Assembly: GCF_002980575.1 (NCBI RefSeq)
Contig: NZ_PVBS01000001.1
Coordinates: 930,001-994,000 of the forward strand
Reading direction: 5' to 3'
DNA: 64,000 nt
Source: Sphingobacterium gobiense
GTDB lineage: Bacteria; Bacteroidota; Bacteroidia; Sphingobacteriales; Sphingobacteriaceae
A program made the translations under genes and the position numbers. The notes under the pieces are model-generated. The model did no database searches and was not told where the DNA came from. It was given only the letters and a program-made list of their open reading frames with translations. Every line of letters starts with the position of its first letter. The stretch's first letter is position 1. Positions 8,566-17,205 of the stretch are shown here, in pieces.

Positions 8566-11000
8566 AGTTTGGCAAGCACCTGTTTTATATTAACCGCACT
8601 ATCCTGTAAACTTGCCCAGGGATCGTCTACCTCTTTCACTCGTTTTAACGTGGTCATAATATTATAGTCGGCAATGCGCAGTTTAGGTGTCAACTCTTCC
8701 CATCGCAAAGGTGTACTGACTGTTGCTCCCTCTTTGGGTCGTAAGGAATAAGGTGCCGCGATCGTCTGTCCCCTTCTGTTCTGCAGAAAATCTAGATAAA
8801 TCATTCCTTTCCTTTTTTTTGGATCGCGCACCAAGCTTGTCGTGTCCGGATGTCTTTCTTGAACCATTTGAGCGACCAACTCAATAAAATCCCGCGCGAC
8901 CTCGTATGTATACTTCTTTTTTAAATACACATAGATATGGAATCCCGTAGATCCGGAAGTCTTTAAAAACGCCGGTACTTTCAGTTCTTCAAAGATTTCA
9001 TGTGCTGTCTTTGCTACCTGTATCAGTTCTTGAAAATCAGCTCCGTTCGGATCCAGATCTAGCACAGCAAAATCTGGATATTCAGGTTTCTGATAAGTCG
9101 AAAGCCACGGATTAATTTCAATAGATCCCAAATTAGCAATATAAAGAAGGGTTGCTTTATCATTACAAATAATATAATCAGTTTCTTTTCCTGTGCTTTC
9201 CGAATGTATAGGAACTGTTTTTACCCAACTAGGAATATTTTCAGTGTCCATATCTTTCTGAAAAAAACCTGCTGCTGTAATGCCATTTGGAAAGCGATGC
9301 ATGGATATCGGTTTATGTTTAATAAATGGAAGTATATAATCGGCCATGTGTTCATAATAGGCTATCATCTGTCCCTTAACATAATGCTCTTTTGGCCAAT
9401 ACACTTTGTTTAAATTGGTCAATTGTACTTTTTTACGACCTATCGTTAATACATCGTTATTTTTTTCATTTTTCATGGGACTCTCTTTTTCAATTTCTTC
9501 TGCATCTTTATCCTGTCGCAACCCTTTAAATACCGGATGGCGTAGATGATGGTCTGTTGTCCATTCGCTATAATACACTTCACAAACCAATATGGGTCGT
9601 AGCCAGGTCACTTCCTTTTCTTTCGCAACCGCCACGTCTTGGTCAAATGGTTTGTGTGCATGCTCATGTTCTTGCATTGCAGTGTAGAGATCTTTAAGAT
9701 TTTTCGCATTGAATCCTGTACCACAGTTGCCGATATATACCAGCTCCCCCTCCCGATAATGACCGAGCACCAAAGCGCCAAAAAATAAACGACTCCCTTG
9801 CGGCGACGTATAACCACAGATGATAGCTTCTTGGCTATTCCGCAACTTAAATTTTGTCCAAGAGCTACTACGTTTACCTTGTAAGTAGGTGCTATCGACG
9901 TCTTTCGCGATAACTCCTTCCCATTGTTGCTTTTCGGCCTTTGCTTTGACTTGTTGGGCTGTACCTTCTAAGATCTGCGTTAACTGAACAATTTTAGGTT
10001 TCTTGAGACGACGAAATAACAGTGCAAGTAACTCTTCACGCTCTTTAAGCGCATAGTCCGTTACGGATTCGTCTTCTAAACGGAGTATATCAAAGATATA
10101 ATAGCGCAATCTTAGATGACTTGGGATAGGCTCACCACTGGCGATTAATTGGAAATGTGGTTTCTTTTGTTTATCCTCAATAACAAGTTCTCCGTCAATC
10201 CACGCATGCCTATCCAAGGAAGATAGTTCTGTCACCAGCGATGGAAACATTGTATTCATATCTTTCCCGTTTCGCGAATAAAGTTGAACACCCATTTCGT
10301 TCCTCATGGCCAAAATACGAAACCCATCGTATTTTTTTTCGTACCGCCATTCCGGTCCTTCAGGAAGATGTTCTGCCAGTTTTGCGAACATCGGTTTCGG
10401 GAATTCTTCCGTATTCGATTTTTGGTTAGTTTTAAAATCTACACCAGCCTGCTTAACCACTTGTTTTACACTATCCTCACTATTGTAAGGTTCATCCCAT
10501 GCGTATCGATCTTTATGTTTTATGAGTAACCAGGCATTCTCCTCCTGCCCTTTCATCCGTACCAATGCAAATTCACCACGAAGAATATGGCCTTGTAATT
10601 TGAATTTTAGGGAACCTTTCTCTAGGTCCAGCAAAAATTCTTTTGCGTTCTTTGCTTCAGTGAACTCATAATATCCCGAATCAAAAATAGTGACCACCCC
10701 AGCGCCATAATTACCTTTTGGAATAATCCCCTCAAAAGAGGCATAATCTATCGGATGATCTTCGACTTGCATGGCCAATCGCCTATCTTTTGGGTATAAA
10801 GACGGCCCTTTGGGAATAGCCCAGCTCTTCAACACGCCGTCCAGCTCCAACCGAAAATCATAATGTAAGCGAGAGGCATGATGCCGTTGCACGACAAACC
10901 GTAACTTTTTTTCTTGATTATCCTTTCGCTTACTACTACCTTTTGGTTCCTTCGTTTGTTTAAAATCTCTTTTCTTCTTATAGTCCGCGAGCTTTGCCAT
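8562..11000 (-). CDS. ligD: multifunctional ATP-dependent DNA ligase LigD
   Basis: An 812-residue end-joining enzyme with three domains in the order phosphoesterase, ligase, polymerase. The 3'-phosphoesterase (about 30-180) shows the RHHASRLHYDFRLEL motif. The ATP-dependent ligase (about 200-500) carries the nucleotidyl-accepting Lys in EKKYDGFR (K223). The AEP-type polymerase/primase (about 540-812) has the metal-binding DLDP motif. All three look intact. The gene is tail to tail with ku, with a 4 bp overlap of coding ends. An AAAGGA-like Shine-Dalgarno sequence lies just before the ATG, which is unusual here. With Ku it should provide a complete minimal NHEJ system. Confidence 0.96.
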   Translation of the reverse strand: MAKLADYKKKRDFKQTKEPKGSSKRKDNQEKKLRFVVQRHHASRLHYDFRLELDGVLKSWAIPKGPSLYPKDRRLAMQVEDHPIDYASFEGIIPKGNYGAGVVTIFDSGYYEFTEAKNAKEFLLDLEKGSLKFKLQGHILRGEFALVRMKGQEENAWLLIKHKDRYAWDEPYNSEDSVKQVVKQAGVDFKTNQKSNTEEFPKPMFAKLAEHLPEGPEWRYEKKYDGFRILAMRNEMGVQLYSRNGKDMNTMFPSLVTELSSLDRHAWIDGELVIEDKQKKPHFQLIASGEPIPSHLRLRYYIFDILRLEDESVTDYALKEREELLALLFRRLKKPKIVQLTQILEGTAQQVKAKAEKQQWEGVIAKDVDSTYLQGKRSSSWTKFKLRNSQEAIICGYTSPQGSRLFFGALVLGHYREGELVYIGNCGTGFNAKNLKDLYTAMQEHEHAHKPFDQDVAVAKEKEVTWLRPILVCEVYYSEWTTDHHLRHPVFKGLRQDKDAEEIEKESPMKNEKNNDVLTIGRKKVQLTNLNKVYWPKEHYVKGQMIAYYEHMADYILPFIKHKPISMHRFPNGITAAGFFQKDMDTENIPSWVKTVPIHSESTGKETDYIICNDKATLLYIANLGSIEINPWLSTYQKPEYPDFAVLDLDPNGADFQELIQVAKTAHEIFEELKVPAFLKTSGSTGFHIYVYLKKKYTYEVARDFIELVAQMVQERHPDTTSLVRDPKKRKGMIYLDFLQNRRGQTIAAPYSLRPKEGATVSTPLRWEELTPKLRIADYNIMTTLKRVKEVDDPWASLQDSAVNIKQVLAKL

Positions 11001-11063
11001 ACTTATCCTTTTATTGAAATCAACACGCCCGTCGTCATAAAGTTTTAAAGAAACTATACGAGA

Positions 11064-11756
11064 TTACCTGGGATATGTCAGAAGTTCCACCATAGTTTGG
11101 GCTGTAGATGCTGCAGATAAAGGATTTTGCCCTGTAATAAGCTGTCCGTCTAACACGACATGCGGACTAAATGGTAGCTTGGCTGCACTAAAGTCTGCCC
11201 CATATTCTTTCAGTCGTGATTCCAATTCGAAAGGAATATTATTGTGACGCATGACCAATGTTTCTTCCATATTGGAGAATGCTGTGAGCTGCTTTCCAAT
11301 TAGGTAGCCCGGATAAAGGTCCGCTAACGGAAGCAGTGCAGCCGGTCCATGACAAACTGCTGCAATAGGTTTATCCTCTTTTACAAACTCCAACAACAAT
11401 CGGCCAACTGCAGGGTGACGGGCTAAGTCCCATAATGGACCATGTCCACCGGAAATAAACACGCCGTCAAAAGCACAGGCGTGCATATTTTCCAGTTTTA
11501 GTGTATTTGCAAATTGCTGTCGTGCTGCTTTGTCATTTAGATAACGTCTGTTAGAAGTTGTGATATGTTCCGTCAGTTTACTCATTGGATCAAGCGGAGG
11601 TTCCCCTCCTAACGGGCTAGCCATCGTCACGTTAAAACCAGCATCGACAAACTCGTAATAAGGATCCGTCATTTCTCCTAACCAAACTCCTGTCATAGCA
11701 TCTGTCCCATCCATTCGTTCGTGGGACGTCAGTATCATTAATATATTAAATGTCAT
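11064..11756 (-). CDS. DJ-1/PfpI family protein (Hsp31-like)
   Basis: A 230-residue member of the DJ-1/PfpI superfamily. Cys135-His136 sit in the nucleophile elbow AAVCHGPAAL, and Glu28 is in the position that supports the Cys in Hsp31-type members. The motif FISGGHGPLWDL is also typical. Relatives act as glyoxalase III, deglycase-like enzymes or holding chaperones, so the exact role is uncertain. There is no signal peptide and the protein is presumed cytoplasmic. It lies 63 bp upstream of ligD on the same strand and may be co-transcribed, but no functional link is evident. Confidence 0.84.
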   Translation of the reverse strand: MTFNILMILTSHERMDGTDAMTGVWLGEMTDPYYEFVDAGFNVTMASPLGGEPPLDPMSKLTEHITTSNRRYLNDKAARQQFANTLKLENMHACAFDGVFISGGHGPLWDLARHPAVGRLLLEFVKEDKPIAAVCHGPAALLPLADLYPGYLIGKQLTAFSNMEETLVMRHNNIPFELESRLKEYGADFSAAKLPFSPHVVLDGQLITGQNPLSAASTAQTMVELLTYPR

Positions 11757-11826
11757 ACCATGTATTAATAACTATTGTTTGCCAAAAGATAGGCACAATA
11801 TCGCCAACATATGATCGAGTTATGAA

Positions 11827-12033
11827 TTAAGGTGTAGCTGGCGGAGGTGTAGGAGGCAACACGGAATCTACACTATCTCTTATCGTGGTATCTGTCGTCG
11901 ATCTTCCATTTCTATAATGCTGGTCTCCCATCGTATCTCCTCTGTCGATCGAGTCCGAATTTTCACTTCTATTCCCACCACATCCAGTGCCTAGCAAACC
12001 AAACATAAGTGTAAAAAAAATAATTCTTTTCAT
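11827..12033 (-). CDS. small putative lipoprotein
   Basis: A 68-residue peptide with a basic start, a hydrophobic stretch and a lipobox-like sequence (FGLLGTGC, Cys18). A low-complexity mature part follows, rich in Ser, Asp, Arg and Thr and ending in a Pro-rich tail (PPTPPPATP). The design is that of a small secreted lipoprotein. The -3 residue of the lipobox is Gly, which is less common. No family is recognised. It is transcribed in the same direction as the PfpI gene, 70 bp upstream of it. Confidence 0.55.
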   Translation of the reverse strand: MKRIIFFTLMFGLLGTGCGGNRSENSDSIDRGDTMGDQHYRNGRSTTDTTIRDSVDSVLPPTPPPATP

Positions 12034-12148
12034 AGCTATACAATTTATTATAAAACTTAGTATATTATTTAAACCAATTGTTGAACAATAAAACCCCTGT
12101 TATAGTTGTTCTTAAAGTTAATTTAGGTATTTATACATTTCCATTAAC

Positions 12149-12166
12149 CGAAATACGCGTATTTCG
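12149..12166. repeat. 18 bp perfect palindrome
   Basis: The sequence CGAAATACGCGTATTTCG is a perfect inverted repeat with no spacer. It lies about 30 bp upstream of a strong terminator-like hairpin, in a stretch with no convincing ORF. It could be a binding site for a dimeric regulator or the 5' hairpin of a small RNA. Nothing else supports either role. Confidence 0.5.
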
Positions 12167-12196
12167 CGTGATTATTGTGAAAAAGTCTTACCTTTT

Positions 12197-12230
12197 AAAA
12201 GATACCGGAGTTTTCACTCCGGTATCTTTT
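12197..12230. terminator. strong terminator-type hairpin
   Basis: A perfect 14 bp stem (12197-12210 with 12217-12230) and a 6-base loop. The stem has a GC-rich core flanked by A and T runs, so it can work in either direction. No protein gene ends here: the lipoprotein starts 164 bp to the left and points away, and the baeRF gene starts about 175 bp to the right. It may end an unannotated short transcript or insulate the baeRF gene. Confidence 0.72.
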
Positions 12231-12405
12231 TGTTTATGCTTATTAGGATTATCACCAACTTTTTTAAACATCTCTTTATTTACACTGTTTTATAAATAGT
12301 ACAGAAGCTATTAATATAACGAAAAGGAATTTTACATTTAGAATTCCTCATATTGAGGCAACACTCTAATTACGTAAATTAATGCATTCATTAAAAACAA
12401 CTATT

Positions 12406-13527
12406 ATGCAGATAATCGATTTGAAATTACTGAAAGAGCTGACGGCAATTCAAGATGAACCTTGTATCTCGATCTACATGCCCACTCACCGGATACACCC
12501 TGCAAATGCAACCGATCCTATCTCTTTTAAAAATCTCTATAAAAAGACACTGCAATATATTAAGGACAAAGAACTCCATGACCACGAAAAACTTGTCCTG
12601 CCACTGGAAAAATTAATAGATGACAAGGCGTTTTGGGATTATAATGATGAGGGCCTTGCCATCTTTATCTCTAAACACGATATACAGATCTTACGTTTGC
12701 CAGAAAAGGTGCAGGAAATAGTCTGTGTAGCAGACTCCTTTTGTGTCAAACCTTTGTTTAAGCTATACCACGAAAACCAACCTTATTATCTTCTTGCTTT
12801 GGGATTGGACGACGTGCAACTTTACCGCGGGGACAAATACCATCTAGAAAAACTAGATATAGCAGATAAAGTACCAACTACCATGCGAGAGACATTAGGA
12901 GATGAACTTACCAACAACCATTTACATGGCAATGTCGTGGAAGGTGCCGGTCTACATGGTTATATGGAAATAAGTCAGGAAGAGGATATCAACATGGGCA
13001 GGTTTTTCAGACGGGTAGATCAGGCGATTTTGGAACATTATCCTATTCCACAGCATATCCCCATACTATTGGCAGCTTTACCTGAACATCATACGCATTT
13101 TTTACGTATCAGCAAGCACATCAACTTTGCCCCCGTCCATATACAGCTCAACCCACAATCCTTGAACAAGAATGCGCTATTGGAAAAAGTACAGGAAATT
13201 TTTGACAAAATACGCGATAAACGAAAAAAGGAGCTTTTAGAGCGTTACCATCTTGCTTTGCCGGAAAACCTAAGTAGTTTAGATCCGGGGGATGTGGTGA
13301 GAGACGTTATCGATGGTAAGGTAGATGTGCTTTGTATAGAGAATGGTAAATCTATCGACGGTCATATCGACGTTGTGGAACGTAAAATAGTACAAACCGA
13401 TGGGCAGCATACCGATGTAATAAATGAATTGGCATGTTTGGCATTTAATCATGGAGGGAGTGTAATTGTACTTGACGAAGAAGAAATGCCATCGGAAACA
13501 GGTATTTTCACCATTAATCGCTATTAG
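12406..13527 (+). CDS. baeRF family protein (bacterial archaeo-eukaryotic release factor-like)
   Basis: A protein of about 373 residues resembling the bacterial archaeo-eukaryotic release factor (baeRF) families. These are predicted to share the eRF1/Pelota fold and may act in ribosome-associated or rRNA processes. The family-like N-terminal part CISIYMPTHR is followed by PISFKNL. A central region comes next, and the C-terminal eL30-like part has the NELACLAFNHGGSVIVL segment. I prefer the second Met (12406, MQIIDLKLLKEL) over the ATG at 12382. No GGQ peptidyl-hydrolysis motif is seen, which is usual for the bacterial families. It stands alone and ends before a bidirectional terminator shared with mnmE. 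Confidence 0.68.
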   Translation: MQIIDLKLLKELTAIQDEPCISIYMPTHRIHPANATDPISFKNLYKKTLQYIKDKELHDHEKLVLPLEKLIDDKAFWDYNDEGLAIFISKHDIQILRLPEKVQEIVCVADSFCVKPLFKLYHENQPYYLLALGLDDVQLYRGDKYHLEKLDIADKVPTTMRETLGDELTNNHLHGNVVEGAGLHGYMEISQEEDINMGRFFRRVDQAILEHYPIPQHIPILLAALPEHHTHFLRISKHINFAPVHIQLNPQSLNKNALLEKVQEIFDKIRDKRKKELLERYHLALPENLSSLDPGDVVRDVIDGKVDVLCIENGKSIDGHIDVVERKIVQTDGQHTDVINELACLAFNHGGSVIVLDEEEMPSETGIFTINRY

Positions 13528-13607
13528 TAGCGAGACACGCTGAAAAACATTCTCTAACGTAGACAATGATATAGCACACCTAATTAGTTAATTAATTAGA
13601 TTATTAA

Positions 13608-13642
13608 AAAAAGATTCTGAAGTATCTCTTCAGGATCTTTTT
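13608..13642. terminator. bidirectional terminator between the baeRF gene and mnmE
   Basis: A 15 bp stem with one T-G pair (13608-13622 with 13628-13642) and a 5-base loop. It is flanked by an A run on the left and a T run on the right. Both converging genes, ending at 13527 (+) and 13667 (-), can use it. Confidence 0.82.
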
Positions 13643-13666
13643 ACGATATGCCTACTTATAAACATC

Positions 13667-15076
13667 CTACTTCCCGATACAAAATTTACCGAAAATCGTT
13701 CCCAGGATATCTCTATCAACATCGATATCTCCTGTTATGCTAGATATATGTCTTAATGCTTCCCGCACGTGATGAGCAAGTAAATCACCCGGAAGATGCA
13801 TGCCCAATCCTTGTTCCACTTGTTCGAGCGCAGTAAAGGCATGCTCTAGTGCTTCAACATGACGGGTATTAGTTATAATCTGTTGGTCCTCCATCGCCAT
13901 TTCGCGGATCTTGTCTAGCAAAACATTTTTCAAAGCTTCAACGCTACCGCTATCCTTAGCGGAAATCGCTATTAGCGAATCGCTATAATTGGTAAATAAG
14001 GCATCGGTAATAATTGTATCCATTTCATTAGGATGATACCCACCATGTAGATCGATTTTATTGCGAACCAAAATAACAATCAGACCGTCGTAATATAGCT
14101 CCTTTATCTGCACAATAACTTCGTCCGCGGTACTGTCGCTATCATCATATAAATATAATAAGATCTTCGCTTGTCGGACCTTTTCTTTAGCTTTGGTGAC
14201 ACCAATAGCCTCTATGGTGTCCACTGTTTCCCGCAATCCCGCTGTATCGATAAAACGAAAGGTAATTCCATCTAAATTTATAGACTCTTCAATGGTATCG
14301 CGGGTGGTTCCAGCAATATCGCTAACGATAGCGCGCTCTTCGTCAAGCAATGTATTGAGCAATGTTGATTTCCCCGCGTTGGGCTTCCCTACAATGGCGA
14401 CAGGAACTCCATGTTTTATCGCGTTTCCATATGCAAATGACTGAATGAGCTTCGTAACGTGCATTTTAAGCTCTTGCACTAAGGTTTCGAATTGTGTTCG
14501 ATCTGCAAATTCGACATCCTCTTCGCCAAAATCCAGTTCAAGTTCCAAGAGCGCCGTAAAATTTATCAACTGTTCGCGCATTTGCTGTAGCTTATTACTG
14601 ATTCCCCCACGCATTTGGTTCATCGCTATTTCATGGGAAGATTTGTTTTCTGAAGCGATCAGATCCGCAACGGCCTCTGCTTGCGATAAGTCCATACCAC
14701 CATTTAAAAACGCTCGCAATGTAAACTCTCCTGCCTGCGCGGCCCTGGCTCCTTTCTTTATCAATAGACCTATCAGGCGTTCGATGATGTATTTTGAGTT
14801 ATGGGTAGAAAGTTCAACCACATCTTCTTTGGTGTAGGAATGGGGGCCCTTAAAAAGCGAAACTAATACCTCATCAATTATTTCACTCCCATCTCGTATG
14901 GTCCCAAAGTGAATCGTATGAGACGGCTGGTTTAGGAGATCTTTCCCTCTGAATATAGCGTTGGTGATCGTAATCGCTTGCGGACCGGATAAACGGATAA
15001 CCGCAATTGCTCCGTTCACACCCGGCGACGTCGCTAAAGCTACGATCGTATCTTGCGAAACTAATCCTGTTGACAT
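13667..15076 (-). CDS. mnmE: tRNA uridine-5-carboxymethylaminomethyl(34) synthesis GTPase MnmE
   Basis: MnmE works with MnmG to modify U34 in the wobble position of several tRNAs. The protein has the N-terminal formyl-THF-binding domain, a helical domain and an inserted Ras-like G domain. That G domain carries the P-loop GKPNAGKST, the DTAG switch and the NKID specificity motif. The C-terminus ends in the diagnostic FCIGK, whose Cys is conserved. The ATG at 15076 (MSTGLVSQDTIVAL) is chosen over an in-frame ATG at 15091, because a TATCTTTG promoter element lies at 15081-15088, between the two. That element would make the mRNA almost leaderless. Confidence 0.96.
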   Translation of the reverse strand: MSTGLVSQDTIVALATSPGVNGAIAVIRLSGPQAITITNAIFRGKDLLNQPSHTIHFGTIRDGSEIIDEVLVSLFKGPHSYTKEDVVELSTHNSKYIIERLIGLLIKKGARAAQAGEFTLRAFLNGGMDLSQAEAVADLIASENKSSHEIAMNQMRGGISNKLQQMREQLINFTALLELELDFGEEDVEFADRTQFETLVQELKMHVTKLIQSFAYGNAIKHGVPVAIVGKPNAGKSTLLNTLLDEERAIVSDIAGTTRDTIEESINLDGITFRFIDTAGLRETVDTIEAIGVTKAKEKVRQAKILLYLYDDSDSTADEVIVQIKELYYDGLIVILVRNKIDLHGGYHPNEMDTIITDALFTNYSDSLIAISAKDSGSVEALKNVLLDKIREMAMEDQQIITNTRHVEALEHAFTALEQVEQGLGMHLPGDLLAHHVREALRHISSITGDIDVDRDILGTIFGKFCIGK

Positions 15077-15080
15077 GAGA

Positions 15081-15088
15081 CAAAGATA
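15081..15088 (-). promoter_or_regulatory. mnmE -7 promoter element
   Basis: TATCTTTG on the minus strand matches the Bacteroidota -7 consensus TAnnTTTG and ends 4 bases before the chosen mnmE ATG. Transcription would begin at or within a few bases of the start codon. This also rules out the in-frame ATG at 15091 for this promoter. Confidence 0.6.
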
Positions 15089-15098
15089 CAATTATCTG

Positions 15099-15818
15099 TT
15101 AGATCAATTGAAAAATGTCATGCACGCCTAAGAGCTTACGTGCGGTAAAACCTTCGGCATACTTGACCTGGATATTTCGACCCAATTCCGCGGCTCTACC
15201 TCGTGTCGATTCCATGAAATCGGGATTCGAAATATAAGTTTGTGGCTCATCGTCATCTCCCGACACGTTAAATTGCGTCGTATAAGCTAAAATAGACTGC
15301 TCTTTCTTTTCCCAAAAATCTGTAATATCTATTAGAATATTTGGTTGGATATATTTGTCTTGAATCACTTGCAATTGAAGGCGCGGACGAAAGGTCTCTT
15401 GGGGCCGGCCTTCATAAATCGTCTCAATCCGGCGCAGTCCGCTTAGGAAAAGTGCATCATTAACCAATTTGCTTGCTCGTCCATGATCGGGATGACGATC
15501 TTCCAATGCATTGGTTATCACAATTTCAGGTTGATATTTGCGGATCGCACGAATAATAACGAGTTGGCTTTCCTCATCATTAGCAAAGAAACCATCCCGC
15601 AATCCCAGGTTTTCGCGAACCTGCACGCCTAGAATCTCAGCTGCTTTCGCTGCTTCCTGCTTCCGGGTTTCGGACGTACCGCGTGTTCCCAATTCGCCTT
15701 GTGTCAAATCGACGATACCTACCTTTTTACCCGCTTCAACATATTTTGCAATTGTTCCCCCGGCCCCTAATTCGGCATCATCGGGATGAACAGTCATCAC
15801 CAGTAAATCCAACTTCAT
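15099..15818 (-). CDS. bshB1: bacillithiol biosynthesis deacetylase BshB1
   Basis: This LmbE-like zinc enzyme removes the acetyl group from GlcNAc-malate, the second step of bacillithiol synthesis. The metal/catalytic motif HPDDAELGAGG is at residues 11-21, and a second His cluster (DRHPDHGRASKL) lies in the middle. The segments LTQGELGTRG and LRDGFF are characteristic of BshB1. The protein is about 239 residues from the ATG at 15818. The frame remains open upstream to 15920, but that part does not resemble the family and contains the promoter element at 15838-15845. It lies 22 bp upstream of mnmE on the same strand. bshA and bshC are not in the window. Confidence 0.94.
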   Translation of the reverse strand: MKLDLLVMTVHPDDAELGAGGTIAKYVEAGKKVGIVDLTQGELGTRGTSETRKQEAAKAAEILGVQVRENLGLRDGFFANDEESQLVIIRAIRKYQPEIVITNALEDRHPDHGRASKLVNDALFLSGLRRIETIYEGRPQETFRPRLQLQVIQDKYIQPNILIDITDFWEKKEQSILAYTTQFNVSGDDDEPQTYISNPDFMESTRGRAAELGRNIQVKYAEGFTARKLLGVHDIFQLI

Positions 15819-15837
15819 AGTGCGTTTCTTTTTGTGC

Positions 15838-15845
15838 CAAAAGTA
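15838..15845 (-). promoter_or_regulatory. bshB1 -7 promoter element
   Basis: TACTTTTG on the minus strand fits TAnnTTTG and lies 19 bases before the bshB1 ATG at 15818. It supports the shorter start for that gene. Confidence 0.55.
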
Positions 15846-15909
15846 GGCATTTAAGTAAAATTCGGCAAGTGAGAGCAAAGGGTATAGGGCATAGGGTGAA
15901 ACCGCTATT

Positions 15910-16401
15910 TCATTCTGCAATCAATTTTTCGATTTTTGACATTACTCGCCTCGCTTGAGGGCTTGTCAAACTATAAAAATAGTCTATTACCTCTCCTTGT
16001 TTGTTTACGAGATATTTGTGAAAATTCCATAACGGCTTAACGTTTACACGCCCATTTAGGTCTTTTTCAGACAGAAATCTAAACAGCGGATCACAATACT
16101 CACCCACAACATGTATACGTTTAAACACGGGAAAAGTAACCTGTTGCTGTATACGGCAAAACGTTTCCAGTTGTAAACCTGTCATCGGCTCCTGCGCTCG
16201 AAAATCGTTAGATGGGAAAGCTAAAATTTCGAATCCTTCGTCTTTATATTTCTGATATAACTGTTCTAACGATTTAAATTGCTTGGTAAAAAAACACTGG
16301 CTCGCTGTATTTACAATCAACAAAACTTTGCCAGAATAATCCTGCAACGATTTCTTCTCTCCGTTAAACTGTAGCCCGTGAAAATCATAAACCGTCCGCA
16401 T
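15910..16401 (-). CDS. glutathione peroxidase-like thiol peroxidase
   Basis: A 163-residue thioredoxin-fold peroxidase of the GPx family, expected to reduce hydroperoxides in the cytoplasm, probably with thioredoxin as donor. The peroxidatic Cys36 lies in VNTASQCFFT, and the WNF motif is present (W125, N126). Two positions differ from the norm. The Gly after the peroxidatic Cys is Phe, and the tetrad Gln of the usual FPxNQFGxQEP loop is Asp (D66 in FPSNDFRAQEP). The length is normal. The gene lies 91 bp upstream of bshB1, and both concern thiol redox balance. Confidence 0.83.
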   Translation of the reverse strand: MRTVYDFHGLQFNGEKKSLQDYSGKVLLIVNTASQCFFTKQFKSLEQLYQKYKDEGFEILAFPSNDFRAQEPMTGLQLETFCRIQQQVTFPVFKRIHVVGEYCDPLFRFLSEKDLNGRVNVKPLWNFHKYLVNKQGEVIDYFYSLTSPQARRVMSKIEKLIAE

Positions 16402-16419
16402 AGCCTTCCCTTCTATTAG

Positions 16420-17061
16420 TTAATAATTATATAAATTCTTTATCGGCCGTACACGCTCGTAACTCCGGATAATATTTTCGATTTCATAATCTTCTTCGGG
16501 ATCATAAACCGATTTTAGGTTGTGTCCAAACACTTTTGCTACTGATTGATAAAAAAAAGCAGAAAGACCTCCTTTCATCTCTCGCACAAGCTCATAACTA
16601 CTGTTTCCCGTTTGGCGTTGCACAAGCTTAATTAAGATCGCTCCCTGGGAAACACTAAGGTTTTTTATTTCTGTTCTGAATTTCTCTTTGATTTCATCTT
16701 CACAAGTCTTTATTAGGTGTTTTTCCTCTCTTTTGGACGATGCAAGTGCAATTTCACGATCCAATTGTTCGTATCGTTTTTGTGCATAAATCGCATAAGG
16801 TAACACCCGCAGCACATTCCGTTCTAAACGAAGATAGCTTAACCGCTCTTCTTCTGTCTTAAACGTACGTCTGGCCGTAACGATGACATCTTTTATAGGA
16901 AACCAAGGAACAACTTCTCCACTTTCCAAACGGGTAGTAGGATAATGCTGCAATGTTTCACCCTCTCCTTCTCCGTAATGGGGAACTTGCAACGTCTGCC
17001 CTTTGCCCGTAAAGGGCAGTAGGAAAACCAAAAATAAACCCCAAACAAAAGATCGCTTCAT
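16420..17061 (-). CDS. DUF4294 domain-containing secreted protein
   Basis: A protein of about 213 residues from the ATG at 17061. It starts with a clear signal peptide (MKRSFVWGLFLVFLLPFTGKGQ) and is followed by a DUF4294-type domain. The segment WFPIKDVIVTARRTFKTEEE and the long helical region LRVLPYAIYAQKRYEQL are typical of this Bacteroidota family. The function is unknown; it is probably periplasmic. The open frame extends upstream to 17205, but that extension is AT-rich and overlaps the relA promoter region, so I reject it. It is divergent from relA and 18 bp upstream of the peroxidase gene, with which it may be co-transcribed. Confidence 0.76.
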   Translation of the reverse strand: MKRSFVWGLFLVFLLPFTGKGQTLQVPHYGEGEGETLQHYPTTRLESGEVVPWFPIKDVIVTARRTFKTEEERLSYLRLERNVLRVLPYAIYAQKRYEQLDREIALASSKREEKHLIKTCEDEIKEKFRTEIKNLSVSQGAILIKLVQRQTGNSSYELVREMKGGLSAFFYQSVAKVFGHNLKSVYDPEEDYEIENIIRSYERVRPIKNLYNY

Positions 17062-17205
17062 CCCGCTAAAAAATGTTAATGTATTCCAAAACACATAAAA
17101 TTTTGCTATATTTATATATTGTTTTTCCACCGTTTCATACAGACGAAAAAACAACAATAAAATTACGAACAAAAAAACATAAAAGCAACTATTTTCATTG
17201 CGCAC

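Noticed and set aside
12078..12299. 73-codon open frame spanning the palindrome and terminator hairpin
   Set aside because: It reads through a strong terminator, and its composition reflects AT-rich non-coding DNA.
17062..17205. N-terminal extension of the DUF4294 protein (start at 17205)
   Set aside because: The extension is AT-rich, hydrophobic and located in the divergent promoter region. A proper signal peptide begins at 17061.
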